NCBI RefSeq assembly: GCF_028502605.1 | Contig: NC_079233.1 | Coordinates: 2,480,001 to 2,544,000 of the forward strand | DNA from: Trichoderma breve | Lineage: Eukaryota; Ascomycota; Sordariomycetes; Hypocreales; Hypocreaceae | Direction of reading: 5' to 3' | DNA: 64,000 bases | Shown here: positions 1-13,899 of the stretch, in pieces | How positions within the stretch are numbered: the first letter of the stretch is position 1 | Layout of the letters: each line of letters opens with the position of its first letter | The notes under the pieces: generated by a model | The model's input: the letters and a program-made list of their open reading frames with translations, nothing else | The model's database searches: none | Told to the model about the DNA's origin: nothing | Made by a program: the position numbers and the translations under genes

Positions 1-580
1 TTTTTTTATAATTGATTGTTAAGCATGCCTTTCTTTTCTTCCCCTTTATTAATTCGAGATGAAGGAAATTACACCGCGTAAGCAGACAATATTGTAGAAA
101 TGGGGCGGGATCTATAATTTATTGAAATGCTCTATTGATTTCAATTAGGGGGGAACGAGAACGAGCTGCCTTGTTCGGTACCATTCAACGAAATGGCATG
201 TGATATTCATCAAATAGAGGAAAATTGCAGCACGGCGAGCTTCTTCTTTCGAGGCAGTGTAGTCAACACCAAACACAACTCACAAGTATACGAAATTCTG
301 TTGAATAATTCAAAGTGCTACCTAGTAGCTGTCCCTGCTCCCTCCTTTATGTATCCCTCTCCCTTCTCCCGTCTAAGACCCATCTTCCCTCTTTAGCCCA
401 TTGTAATAATTTTTCTTCCGTCAGATGCCTTCTGCTCCAACAACCTATTCTTGCGAGAAAAGACACAAAACGAGCCATCTGAGCTTCTCAGAGTAATGTA
501 ATGCTTCTCCCAAGCACACCCAATACAAGCGTATTAAAAAAAAAAAGACCAACAAAAAACATTAAAACGCACTATCCCAT
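1..580. other. 3' flank of the Sec14 gene, no gene seen
   Basis: AT-rich flank downstream of the minus-strand Sec14 gene. It holds only a 67-codon open frame on the plus strand with no recognisable content and an A-rich run near 535-546. The sequence shows nothing further that I can support. Confidence 0.5.
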
Positions 581-1724
581 CTAAGCCGCAGCAGGGGCTT
601 CCTCAGCCTTCACCTCCCACTTAGCAGGCTTGGCCCACTGAGGGTCGTGCCATGGGCCAGCATCGCTGTTCTCGCAGCCACCCTCGCAGGTGCAGGTGCC
701 GCCAAACTCCTTGGGGATGTTCTCGGCGGGGATGTGCTTCAACAGCTCGCTCTGGTAGCTGCTGCCGAGGATGTTGATCTTCTTGACGGTGACGGGGTCC
801 AGCCAACCCTTGACAACGCCCCACACGGTAGAGAAGCCCCAGGGCGCGTTGATGAGGAACAGTTTGCCCAGACGCTCGGGGTAGTAGTTCTGGGAGATGA
901 CAGAGGCCTGGCGGACGTACGAGTACACCTGGGGAACCTTGGTCAGGGTGACGCCCTTGAGGTCCATGATGGTGCAGCACGTCTCGAGAAGATGGCCGGC
1001 CTTGCGGGAGCAGGCGGGCAGGCGGGGGTCAGCCACGCGCTCGTATTCGACAGCAAGGTTGGTGAGCATGCGGTCGGCGGTCGAAATCTTGTACATGGCA
1101 TTCAGGTCAATGCCGCCGAGGGTCTCGATGTAAACGGGGCGGCCATCCTAGTCAAGCCAGATTAGCTTCTGCGCAAAAGGGGAGCCCCGCGGTTCTTCTC
1201 GTCATCTCACATTATCAATCTTGTGGTAGAATTGCTTGTAGTACTTGGAAATCTCAGGCTTCTCAGGGTAGTCCCAGGTGGGAAGGATCTCGTCGAGCTT
1301 GGTCTCCTTACGCCACTTCTCCGTCTCGATGAACCTGATGGCGGTCAGAATTAGGAACCAGCGGGCGTCGGGCGATGCGTCAGGGGGGAACTCACATCTG
1401 CTTGGCGAGCTCAACATCGAACTTTCGCGCTCGGAGGAATCGCAGCTATGCATCGTGGAAGGTCAGCCTTGTCCTGCTTATCCTTCTGCCATAGCCGAGC
1501 CCGGCTCAATGCCGCAGCCCAGCTTAGGGGGAGAGCAGGTTCCATACCAGAGTCAGCGTGTCCAGGCGCTCGGTGAGGCCCTCAGCCTCGAGCATCAGGC
1601 GCAGCTGGTGGACCTTAGCCTGCTGCTCGGGAGTCAGGTTTCCGGAATGGCCCTCCAGAGGCTCGGCCGCCTCAATGGGGTAGTCATAGTGGTCGTATTT
1701 CTCGCTGAGTTCTACGGGCGCCAT
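581..1724 (-). CDS. sec14: Sec14-type phosphatidylinositol/phosphatidylcholine transfer protein
   Basis: The product is a CRAL-TRIO lipid-exchange protein of about 305 aa, the normal size for fungal Sec14. In the family it swaps PI and PC at the Golgi and sustains PI4P-dependent secretion. Four exons keep frame: 1724-1548, 1445-1396, 1334-1211 and 1147-581. Exon 1 carries the acidic N-terminus with [19 protein letters not shown]. The junction of exons 1 and 2 gives the CRAL-TRIO-N signature [22 protein letters not shown]. Exon 3 has the [11 protein letters not shown] segment and exon 4 [14 protein letters not shown] followed by the lipid-binding core ([30 protein letters not shown]). The start is the first ATG of the frame. 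It is divergent from the mitochondrial RMD1-family gene, with a 576-bp shared upstream region. Confidence 0.95.
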
Positions 1725-2300
1725 GGTGGGGGATGGTTCTGTGAGGGGTTACGGGGGCGAAGCTGGAGTATGGGATACGGGATATAGAATATGGTCTGGA
1801 GGGAAGAGGAAGAGGAGAGGAAAAGTTCCAGACGCCCGGCGAGCAAGATGGAAATTATATAAAAAGGGGAGGAGGTTGAAGGAGAATCCCTGGCTGAATG
1901 GGGTTGGCAACGTAACTTGTAATTACCACTGCCTTTACGGCGTGGCGGTATAAATGCTAGCGACGGGTGAGCTGGCGCGTGGAGACTTTGCCGGCGTCAA
2001 GGCGGTGTCCCGAAGCGGGCTAGCGCAGGTAGGTCGCAGAGAGCAGCCCAGCGCCAGCCCAGCAACGGGCAGCCTGGACCTCGTACTGCACTGTAGAATC
2101 ACTCTTTGCATGTGACTTGTCACATGGCGATAACAGATCTTCGACATTCCACATCTAGAACCTGCAGGCCCAGCCAGCATCTTCCGTCTGCACTGATCCC
2201 TGCACCTCGGCGTCATCAACCAACGGCAATCCCAAAAGCAAGGGCCCTTCGACTCGCTCGCCTTTTTCTTCTTTTCCATGGCGAGCAAACCACCTCCGCC
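1725..2300. promoter_or_regulatory. Shared divergent promoter region, sec14 / RMD1-family gene
   Basis: This 576-bp interval separates two start codons facing away from each other, so it must contain both promoters and both leaders. Purine-rich runs lie next to the sec14 start. No specific binding site can be assigned by eye. Confidence 0.5.
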
Positions 2301-3566
2301 ATGAGGACTTCTCCGCTGCGAATCAGCGTCAATGTCGCTGCCCGCCAGATTCACAGCCTCGTCCCTGCACCCCGCCCTCGCCGGTCGTTCCACCTCACCA
2401 CGCCCGCCAGCTTGCCCCGGAAGCGCAACTTTTTCACGTCGAATCCATACCTCTCCTCGCAGCCCAGTAGCGACGATGCGAAGCCCTACCCGTATCAAGG
2501 CCAAGGCCACGATCAGGACAAGCCAAGCCCTGCCAATGCCTCTCCGGTAGCCAAGCGGAAGCCCACCAGGGCCACTCCGACCAAAAATTCGCTGCGCCGA
2601 GTCGCCATCATTGCCCAGCAGCCGAAGCGGGGCAGTCAGGGCAGCCCCGGCATCGACGCCGCAGAAGCCGATCCGTCCAACATGGTCAGCGCGACATGCA
2701 TCGCCGAGGCCTTCAACATGCCCATGGTGCTGGAGATTCTCTCGTCGCATGGCTTCGCAATTGATCCCGACGGCACCCGCTTCGATGCCGCAGAGGTAGT
2801 CCATGCGCGGGGCGTCAACGGCGGCGACATCTTTGTCTTCCCCTCCGGCACCATCGTGACGTGGTCGCTGCCCCCCGACGTCGTGACGAAGCAAATCCTA
2901 CGGGCCGCCGAAGAGCCCCACGCTGAATCGCTGCGCGAAGTCGAGGACCTCGAGTTCACCACTGACAACGGCCGGGAGACGAGCTCGCTCAAGGGCGACG
3001 TCGTCGTATTGGGAACCCGCAAGGAGCACAAGGACGGCGACTTCCTCGACACGACGCTCGCCAAGATTGCCTTTTCGTCGGGCCTCGCACGCAGCACAAA
3101 GCTGGCCGTCCTGGAGTCCGCCCTCACCTCGTACTTTGAGAGCACCAGAAACATCCCGGCCCTCCTCTCCCAGGGGACTGGCGTCCCGCTTAGCCGCAAG
3201 TTCATCCTGCAGAAGACTGGCGAGCTGCTCAGCCTCCGCGCCAAGCTCAACCACTACTCGGAGCTCACGGATAACCTGCCCGACATATTCTGGGACAGCA
3301 AGTCGGAGCTGGGGCTCGAGGGCTACTACGACCAGGTTGGCCGCGCCCTTGACGTCAACGTGCGCATCCGTGCTCTCAACCAGAAGATGGACTACGCTCA
3401 GGAGATTGCCACGGTCTTACGCGAGATGTCTAGCGAGCAGCACGGCACCCGGCTAGAGTGGATCATCATTGTCCTCATTGCCGTCGAGGTCGTCTTCGAG
3501 GTGAGGAGGATTGTCATTGAGTACAAGGAGAGGGCGCTGGCTAGGGAGCTGGGCACTGAGATATAA
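2301..3566 (+). CDS. mrx10: Mitochondrial RMD1/RMND1 (DUF155) family protein
   Basis: This single-exon gene encodes about 421 aa. I chose the ATG at 2301 (context ccgccATGa) over the more upstream frame opening. From there the N-terminus is a typical mitochondrial presequence, rich in Arg/Ser and free of acids (MRTSPLRISVNVAARQ). The body is the DUF155 domain, with SATCIAEAFNMPMVLEIL, DIFVFPSGTIVTWSLP, a central LGTRKEHKDGDF and the conserved helical end SELTDNLPDIFWDS...GYYDQV...ALNQKMDYAQEI. A hydrophobic segment near the C-terminus (WIIIVLIAVEVVFEV) is the inner-membrane anchor known in this family. Yeast Mrx10 and human RMND1 support mitochondrial translation. Convergent with the Gln/Pro-rich gene downstream. 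Confidence 0.9.
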   Translation: MRTSPLRISVNVAARQIHSLVPAPRPRRSFHLTTPASLPRKRNFFTSNPYLSSQPSSDDAKPYPYQGQGHDQDKPSPANASPVAKRKPTRATPTKNSLRRVAIIAQQPKRGSQGSPGIDAAEADPSNMVSATCIAEAFNMPMVLEILSSHGFAIDPDGTRFDAAEVVHARGVNGGDIFVFPSGTIVTWSLPPDVVTKQILRAAEEPHAESLREVEDLEFTTDNGRETSSLKGDVVVLGTRKEHKDGDFLDTTLAKIAFSSGLARSTKLAVLESALTSYFESTRNIPALLSQGTGVPLSRKFILQKTGELLSLRAKLNHYSELTDNLPDIFWDSKSELGLEGYYDQVGRALDVNVRIRALNQKMDYAQEIATVLREMSSEQHGTRLEWIIIVLIAVEVVFEVRRIVIEYKERALARELGTEI

Positions 3567-4760
3567 TCGCATCTCTCCCTATGGCAAATTTCGAGTAATA
3601 CTTGATACACCTGTAGATAACTTCTCTCTCCTCCCCCCCTTTTTTTCACTGCCTCCCTGCCCCTTTTTCTTCCATGTCCCTTTTAGCTTGTATTAGTACG
3701 ACCTTTTTTTGTATATGCGAATCTCGCACATCATTATTTTACGACACTTAAAATTGATGATCAAAAGGAAAAAGATCATCTGGGATAGAAAAAACGACAT
3801 GGATTACGAAACGATACCCCCCTCAACTCTGTTATAGACAAAATTCATCTCACGCCACCACATTTCTGCCATATCCACACAAAGTCATTTTAATGCGAAA
3901 CACTGCTCAATTTATTTAAAGATTCACTTCCATCGTTACTATACAGCCTCGCAAGAAAAAAAAGTAAAAGTAAAAGAAAAAAGTAAAATTCGTCCCAGGC
4001 CCACTAAAACATGATATTCTGCTTGTGAAGCAAAAGAAAAAATCCCTCCTTTCTGGTGTCTATTGAACCCCAATATTTGTCCAACAATATTTCATACACT
4101 GAAGTTAAAAAAAAAAAAACAAATCCATATCCTTCCCTGGCCGCTTTTTGTTGTCGTGGTTGTCGTCTCCAGCGGAGCGAAAAACCTCTCTTCCTAACCT
4201 CCTGCCCTTTTCTCTCATGTTATGCAGTCCTATAAAGCGAAAGAGAGAGAGAAAATAATGATGAATGAATAGAACATGTCTAGAAGCCCTCCGTCCCTTC
4301 TGACTAGTATTAGTTAGAAAGGCTTCACGGAGCTATGCGCAACCATGCATGACCTTGCACTCAAGTCTCATATCATAACATGACGATTTTTTTCAAGGTT
4401 CCTCCAGCCTCATAACGGCATCTTCCTCTCAGGCTGCCTCTTTGTCTTCTCCACCGCCGTCATCTCATCACTTCCCGTAAAAAAAGAATAAAAAAGGAGG
4501 ATAAAAAAGGTATTAAAAGTAGTCAAGCCATTTCCCCCATATCAACACCCCACATTCCCCAAGGTCTGGGAGATTAGCCCTTTGCATTATCGTCTTCGAA
4601 AGCGTGCCATCATTCTCTTCAAGTTCTTTTGCCGAAAACTCCTTTATACGAACCCTAGCCCTCTTAACGCCGTTCAACAACGCCAAGGTGTTGCCAGTCA
4701 CAAAGCGTAATTGCCCCTTCCATATTCGAGACGTTTCATTTCGTGACTTTTCATCTAAAA
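3567..4760. other. Convergent intergenic region, 3' UTRs
   Basis: The region lies between two genes that point at each other and is AT-rich, with several A runs (for example 4108-4119). A 62-codon minus-strand frame at 4513-4701 has no recognisable content and is more likely UTR of the gene ending at 4761. Confidence 0.45.
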
Positions 4761-7567
4761 TTATGAAGTCGGTTTGCGCTGCAAAGTAGGGATGACGGGC
4801 ACAGGCACGGGAGTCACCTTGTAAGGCACATGTCCCGTTCCTGAATTACCGTTCACTCCAGACTTTGGAGGCGGGGGCGTCTGTGGTTTGTTCTGGTTAG
4901 CCACGGTCGCCCGGATGGCCGCGAGCCGACTAGCATCGACTCCCATGCCTGCGAGGCCCGAGGGGACGCCACCTTGCGATAGCCTGTCAGTGAACATGGC
5001 TGATCTCTCTTGGGCTGCCACACGAGCCTTGGCCTGGTCCAGTATCCGCTGTTGCTGAGCCTCAGGGATGACGGTATGGTATCCAGTCAAGCCGGGACTC
5101 TGGGTGTGGGTCCCAGTCTGGCTCGAGCCGCTTGGAAACCTGTTCATCTGGCTGGCCATGGTTGGGGTTGGAGCCGAATATCCCTGGTTCTGCGGCACGA
5201 CAGGCGATGGGCTAAAATTTTGTCGGTTTCCCACTTGAGGGGACATGGTCCTGGCTGGGATCGCACCCGGACTATTCGTGTAGGCGCCGTAGTTTGGGGG
5301 CACTGGCGAGGCTGGCTGATGCTGGTAGTTTGGCTGGAAGGTGTACCTAGCATTCGGGGTGCCTTGTTGTGGCATCTGTCCATAATTTGGTCTCTGCTGG
5401 GTCGCATACTGTTGCGGCAAGCTTTGATGGCCGTATGGGGTTTGGGCTTTGGCAAGCTGGGTGGCATACTGGTTAGGATAGCCATTGGTACGAGTATACT
5501 GGTTCGGCTGTGGCCTTTGCTGGTGAGGAGCTGGCGGCCCCAGGTTGCGAGGCTGCTGGTAGTTGGGGGCTGGTGTAGGGCGGTAATACTGAGGAGGCGG
5601 AGGGGGTGCAGCCCGATTCGGCGTGACATACTGGTTCGCCGCCGCCGCCGCATACTGGTTAGGATACGGAACGGCGGAGATACTGGGCGTACGTTGCTGT
5701 GGAGGTCTGACGTTGGCTTGTGCCGCTTGGGCAGCCTGCTGTTGCGCTTTGAGTCGGGCCTGCGCGCTCGCCTCGTCTTCATCCATCGTGCCCTTGTATT
5801 GGTCGGTGTGAACCATGATCTTGGTGCTGATGAGGAGATCGTCTAGCTGGTCGCCGTTAAGTTTGGCCACTGCGTAGGGTGGAAGCGTCTTGATGATGAG
5901 TGCCAATTGAGCCTTGAGCATGTAGTAAGTAGCATGTTCTTCTTCCGAAGGCTGAGGCCCGGCATTGGCCAGCATGTCCCCATTGACAGGGTCGCTGGAC
6001 TGGCGGTTTTGTGAGTTGGGCAGCGTCAGGTTGCGGATGCGCTGGTAAGAGGCTAGAGTCTCGATTAAATCGCTGACCTCTTCAAGGATTTCGTCGGCCT
6101 CCTTGTCCTGCTCGTCGTGCTTGGATCCCATGATGTCTTCTAGGGAGGGATCAATGACTGTCTCATCCCAGTTGTCAATTGCGTCTTGCACCGCTGATTC
6201 GTCCACCTCCATTGATTGGGTTTCCTCGACGGGTTCTGCCTCTTGGAGGTCACCATAATATTCTACCTCAATCATTCTCTGGAAGCTCTGCTTGCCGCTG
6301 CGCTGCCACCAAATCCGGCCGGCAACGCTGGACGGCACTACTGCAGCGGCATCATCCTTGCACGGTGCAAATGTGGAAAAGGCCCCTCGGAAAAGAGTTT
6401 CCATCTCCGACATTTCCAGTTCGGAAAGTGAGGGTTTTCGACCGGCAAGGCTTTGCGCACGTTCATGCTGCTTCGTCTTTGTCTGCCACGAAGGCGTCGC
6501 CTGGCTGTAGTCTAGATAGTATCCGGTAGACAGTTTTGTGTTAAAGTACGAATTGCCCCGATACCGGGAGCTGTCGGTCAAGTGGGGATGATAGAAATCC
6601 AACCGATTTCCCTTGGCCTGTGTTTTCGGTTGCTTTGGCGGCTGAAGAGGCGGGAGAGGACGCGGCGGAGCAAACAGCTCGCCGAGAGTTTGCGTACGGT
6701 CCTGAGGATTGGATGGAACAACTCGGGTGATGGACACGCCCGGCGGGAGGTTAACGTCGGACAAGTCGACATCTTTAGATAGCGGTAGACTAGAAAACAA
6801 GCGCCTTTCTTGAGGCGCATAGCCGACAAGCGATAAAACCATTTCGCTCTTCTCCGAGGCAGTATGCGACTCGGCCTCTCCGTTTGCAGGCTCCTGTCGC
6901 GTTTTTGGATATGCTTTTTCGCGGCGGACGAGGTCCGAGGCTCTCTCCCAAAATTCGTTGATCTGCGCCGCCCTCTTGATAGTCATAGCTCTCGCACCAG
7001 GGTTCGAGGAGGAGGAGTCCATTTCAGACAACGATGATTGAACGGCAGAGGAGATGTCCGCCGCGATGGCATCGAGGGAGGCGTAGACGTCAGCCGTCAC
7101 CTTGTCGGCAATGGTCTGTTTGATGGGCGGCTCGACCGATTTCTGGCGCTTTGCCTGGGGTTCATCTTGAGAAGCCGGCTCTGGCGCCGGTAGCGGGCGG
7201 TCGAGGATGGAGGGGCTGATGTCGAAACTGATGCCGATGGTCAGCCTTGGATGACTATGACTTGAAAACTGGGTGGCTGTTTGCAGGCAGTGGTGAGTAA
7301 TGGGTGCAATCCGTACCTTCGCAGAGCCTCAAAGAAGGCCTTGACAAGCTCCCTGTTTTTGGCCTTGTCCTCTTGCGGCTCTGGTGTCTTGTCGCTCTGA
7401 TTGTCGTCCTGGCCGTCGTCAAGAACCTTGTCTACGTCGACATCCATGCCGTCGCCGGTGTCGTCGCCATTGTCGCGCTTTCGCTTGCCCGACGCAACAA
7501 GCTGCCCGCTGGCAGGGCTGTCGGGGAGCGAGACGCCATTCGCATCGTCGGGCGTGGGCTGCGCCAT
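4761..7567 (-). CDS. Gln/Pro-rich nuclear-looking protein of unknown function
   Basis: Two exons, 7567-7317 and 7245-4761, encode about 911 aa. The codon split across the 71-bp intron gives FEALRR/LTIGISFDISPS in frame. The N-terminal 80 residues are acidic, with a basic patch (SGKRKRDNG). A second nuclear-localisation-like patch (EPQAKRQKSVEP) follows. Residues about 130-420 form the only globular-looking part, with the well-ordered stretch RLDFYHPHLTDSSRYRGNSY and GRIWWQRSGKQSFQRMIEVE. The rest is acidic and then long Gln/Pro/Asn/Tyr-rich low-complexity sequence ending in a short basic tail. That layout suits a chromatin or transcription cofactor, such as a remodelling-complex subunit, but I do not recognise the family. 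The start is the first ATG of the frame; a longer opening has only non-ATG codons. Confidence 0.8.
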
Positions 7568-8984
7568 TTTGGCTGGATGCCTCGTGTGCGTCGTCGTGGT
7601 GCTGGCCGCGCCCCGTCGCGATACGCGGTTGTAGAGGGCTGACTGGTGCTGGTGCGACTCCAAAACCTTTTCATCAAGACCCGGGTAGAGCGTCTGCATC
7701 CACCAGACGCAGTGCAATCAAACGCCGCGCCTGCAAATCGCCACGACAGGCAGCCGGAGTCGATGGTGAGCAAATTTCCGCGAATTTCTAGGCGGCTGCA
7801 CGATGGATTGCCGTTGTTGAGCCTTGCTGAGGAAGAATGTGTCCTGGATCGCCAAGTACTTCCCTGGGCCAGGATCACGCTAACTCTCTCGAGGGAAAAG
7901 TCTAAAATTGCCTGCACGTGATTTCCTCGAATTCCCCCCAAGCAAGCGCCGCGCCCCTCCTGTGATGCCTCTGTGTGATGGCCGCTGACCCGCTGCGGCT
8001 CCGCTGAAAGAGAGAATCAGAGCTACCCTATGGAGAGATGGCTGCCATTGTGATTTCACTGTGAAACCGATTTATTGCTGCTCGTGTATACCTACATACA
8101 ATTGAAGCCATCAATATCTCAATAGGTTAGTAGGTGTTACTGCTTCCTAATGCATGGAACTATTTAGTCTCTTACATGCATTGTCTCTTTATTGAATGGA
8201 TGAATAAACGGTGACATCAATACATGGGCACTCACTAAAAATCCGCCTAGATAAGTTGCATGCGTCAGTAGGGGCAAAGCACCAAGAAGGTATTGGATGA
8301 AATATTGAACAGACATTGGTCCTCTGTTCATGGACAGCGCATAGTATCTAGCCTGCTCGCAGAAGGTTTCTGTTTAGCCCAAGATTGTTCTAGTTTACCG
8401 CATGGCTCCCGTTTCCCGGCCTTACCATGCCGGCCCAGCCTCATGTCTTTGACGTTCCGATGATCAAAATTGTCAGTGTTCGGCAGTAATGCAGGGTAAT
8501 GGATCCCATGCGGACTCTACTCTGCTGTACCAACCAAGCTACTTATTTAGTATGGTGCTAGTGATGCATAGGATCTTGCATCTTGATTACTACTACTCCT
8601 AGCAGGGAGTTCTTACGTATACGGACGCAGTAGCAATAGATCTGTCTGGCTGTTCCCAAGACAATACCCTACAAGACATCCCGCAATGAATAGCGTGCAT
8701 ACGCACAGCCGCTCACAACATTCTTCAATACGAAATCAACATTCACTTGTCACTCAAAGAGTAGCATCATGCAAGAGTTTAATGGCATCGGATTAAAGCG
8801 TAGCAGCAAACTGGAGCTAATAGTATCCATTATATTACATAAATGACGTTGCAGTCTTGATCCATACTCCCCGCAATACTGTATTGCTGCACTCAAAGCT
8901 GCCCAAAATAACCAAAACTGGCTTCTGCCAACACACAAGCAGTGCTCATCTTAGATACACCCAATTCCAGCACGTCCTGTTGAT
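7568..8984. other. Intergenic: upstream of the Gln/Pro-rich gene, 3' side of pep4
   Basis: Both flanking genes are on the minus strand, so this holds the promoter of the gene ending at 4761 (about 7568-8000, GC-rich) and the 3' region of pep4 (AT-rich, 8000-8984). No credible coding frame is seen. Confidence 0.45.
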
Positions 8985-10318
<1,334 letters not shown>

Positions 10319-13300
10319 ATTGGGCGACGCTTAGAGATTGATGATGTGGTTTGGGAGATGGGATGGGATGGATGGAGGATGGATGAAAGATTGATTGCTG
10401 CCAGAGGAGAGAAAGGATGACGAAGCTGCCTTTGTAGTGGCAGTAGCGGGCATTAGATAAGAGGGTGGCAGGCAGCTTAGTACTGGACCAGCTGGCCAGC
10501 GTGCTTCAGGTACCAAGGTAGCATTGGTGGCTGCGATAATCGAGAGGTCACTGGACTTGGGCTAATCAAAACAGGGCGGGCTTCTGGCCTCGTGCCACCG
10601 TTTGCGTGCTGGCCGCGCCTATTGGTGCCTGTGCTGACGACCCGATGACGCACAAGCTCCCTGCAAGGGGCGCTACCAGACGGCCGCGGAAGTTCCCTTG
10701 CACCTTAAAAGGCTGGTGGAGGTACATTGGCTTTACCCCAACTTTGTCCAGGGCCGAGCCTAACTGGCTGATGGGGCAACCGAGATCAACAAACGGTGGT
10801 CGCTGCCTCAGGCCGCGCTAGCTTCAATGCAATATTGAAGGTATTACTGCCAGTGCTACGGGATGAGGTACCGTTTACCAGCGTCTCAGGCTTGTGAAGT
10901 ATTGCTTCTCATGTTCTGCTACTTGGTCCTGATCGGGACGAGCCAAGGAGCTTGCTACTCACGGGCGCTATGAATCCCTTTTCCTGCGCTGGCTTTGCTT
11001 AGAAACTGTATCAGAAGTCGTCTCCATCGGGTACATGTTCCTATCTACAGTAGTGAGTTTCGACTGCAAAGTGTAAAGCAGCCCTGCGAATGAGTAAAAT
11101 TGCATGGACGGAATTGGAAGTTAACTCTGTGCTACTACAGAGTTTTGGCTATTGTACAGGTACTACCTGTGGCGGTCAAATAATTTTGTACCAGACTCGG
11201 ATTCTTGTCCCTTACATCCAGTACCTGCGTCATGACTCACCAAGGCGCCAAACAATAGGCAGGTGCGCAGTCAAAGCAAAATATTATTGTTCACAGTGGC
11301 TCGAGTACGTGTACATCTACCGACCGTGAATATTTGTTAGATCAAATTCTATATGCGGCATTAAGGGCGTAAAGGAAAACCACCGTGAGCGCATCTGCGA
11401 CGTATTTGGTGTTTCAGACGTATGAGTAAGGCTCCCGTGTATATGGCAAGGGTTACGAGTGTGGCAAAACTGTGCTCACCGCACCCATGCAGTAACGGCA
11501 GAATCAAGCAAGACACTTCTGTTTCTGCAAATGTCACCGGTCATTTGTGCATGTACGAGTATGCATCATCAAAAGTCTGGCCTGGAAAGCAGAACTGAAG
11601 TAAAAGATGTGGTTAAAAAAACTCATAGCTTTACTTGATGTCTGTATGGCTTCATCATGATTGGCGGCCTCCTTCATGGCAATGGCCCAAGCGTGTATAA
11701 TGATTGGGGAATCTTGTTTTTCACATGGGTACTTTGACTTAAATACCTAAAATGCAGCAGCATCTGCTCAGTATCTAACCGGTAGCTTGAATCATCAGAT
11801 TTCGCATTGTTGATGTGTCTGGGGGGTTGCTCGCCAATATTGTAATGCTCATATGAATGACTATTCTCCATGTTAGAATGGCTACAAGTTGATTCAATCT
11901 TACGTGCGGACTCAAATATGTCAGGCGCTAAGTAAATAATATTGGCATACTTATAATCCGTCAGAGTGATGCGAGCGCAAATTGACATCGATATGTACAA
12001 TATTCGGCGTACTATCAGCCAAGCCTCACTAAATTGTAACCTAAAACAACATTGCTTGTTTCAATAGACCTATCGTATTAGAGGATCCGAATATAATTAA
12101 GCCACCTCCGCTGTTTGTTTAATTAACACCCGTCTGTTTACTAAGGAGCTGCCTTGAGAATATATACGTGTTAAAGACCTCACCAATCAGTACCACTGTG
12201 AGAGCAATTGTCGTCGGTACGCGTTCTAGAAAGGATAGTATGGCAGCTTGAGCTAGCTATTCTATCACGATTTCACCATGTACGAGTAGATATATCATAT
12301 TCTCATACCAGCTGGGACTCTCCGACCTAAAGATCATGCTTTCCTACGGCTGTCTGGGGGCAGTGAGTAGTGCACTTAGTATAGATTTAAGAATGAGAGC
12401 CACCGCAGTTCTGTAATATAAATAATATCTTCCTGTTCAACATCAAAGAAATAACAGACACGATGTAGATGAACAATAATCATATGTATGATATTGTCGT
12501 AGGGAGCTGTTTCGATTACGACTTGGCCCTAGCCCATCACGAGTTGCGGCTCGGTTCATGCCATGTGAACTATGCTGTACATTTCCCTTTTACACCATGA
12601 AGTTTATTCTCTCAGTTGGAGATTTGAGTTAGGCATCTTGCCAATATAGTCCCAAGACTCAATTTGTATGGACTTTCAGAGGTGCGAATATCATGGTTGA
12701 CTTCAAACGGGTGGCCACTCTCAGATATATAAGACAGCGTAACTTGTAATGTCATCTACTTCTTCGGGTATTGTAGTAAATTACTCTCCAATTACTGGTA
12801 ATGACAGAGTCCCTGAGGTTTAAGCCACCTCCCTGTTTAGCCCGTCTTGGTGATATCTTGCAAAGTACGTACGTGGATTTTGTCCGCAGAAAAGGAGTTG
12901 TGGTGGTTTTAGAGCTATCCAACATATGTACTTCAACAAATCCGCACGGAGTGCATAGAACGCCGAATGCCTTTGTATACTAGGTATTTACGTGAAAGAA
13001 ACGTTGACTCTCCAGGTGGCCAATGCGAGAATGGCTCAGGCCAGGAGCTGCCGAGTTTGCCCGGGCAATGGCCAAGGCTCCATCCTTCACCGATGGCAGA
13101 TGCCAATAATTCACGGAACGCCCGGGATTTATCACGGAAAATGGAGTATTCCCATGGGCTGGGAAACATCGGCACTACAAAGCAGTGCTACTTGTGCTAG
13201 TACGAGCCTCGGACGGCATCACATCTTGCCAACTACCTGGTCGACCCCGTAACTGTCATCGGTTTAGGATGCCGCCCGGACACCGAGCTGAAGGGCAAGC

Positions 13301-13873
13301 CCTACCTGTACACATGATGGTTCATGTAAGCATTGATGTCTTTGATGATGAGGCAAATGGGTGGCGCTCGGAACACGCGAGTTGTGATGCCACGCGTAAA
13401 AGTCCCCGAGGCATTCTGCCGGAGAACAAAGCCCCGGCAGCTTATTCACAACCATCTGCTACTATTAATCGCTCAAGTTCGTCTTTGAGAGTTCCCGCGT
13501 AGGTACATGTTAAACTTGCGCTGTATGGGGCGCAGAAAACAGGTTTTTCTGCTGCATTGATTCAAGCTACAAGTGTCACCACCTATCTTAGCACTCTCCA
13601 TCCGAGACATACGTGTATGATACAGGCACTCCATATCAGTTCTACTTGCCTATGCACGGCACAAACCAGAATGCGGTGAGAGGTGAGATTGTGGCTTCAT
13701 CGAGCAAAATGCCGTGGATAGGATCCTTGTGGCCGTGCCAACCTGGGGATAGAGGACCCGCAGCTCTGCTTTCTGTTAGCAAAGGACGATTTCCCGGCAC
13801 AAATGCGAAGGTCCAGATCGTTCGAGAAGACGATGAGTAAGGAGGCCGGATAACAAGGAAGAAAAAGGAAGAC

Positions 13874-13899
13874 AAAAAAAAAAAAAAAAAAAAAAAAAA
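13874..13899 (+). repeat. 26-base poly(A) tract
   Basis: An uninterrupted run of 26 A follows a purine-rich stretch. It could be slippage-grown simple sequence or the tail of a retroposed RNA. No obvious target-site duplication was found by eye. Confidence 0.9.

Noticed and set aside
647..1165. A long plus-strand frame opposite the last Sec14 exon
   Set aside because: It is the antisense shadow of GC-rich coding sequence; the minus strand carries the complete CRAL-TRIO domain.
2106..2300. Longer N-terminus for the RMD1-family protein from the start of the open frame
   Set aside because: The added 65 residues would bury the clear mitochondrial presequence that begins at the ATG at 2301, which has the better context.
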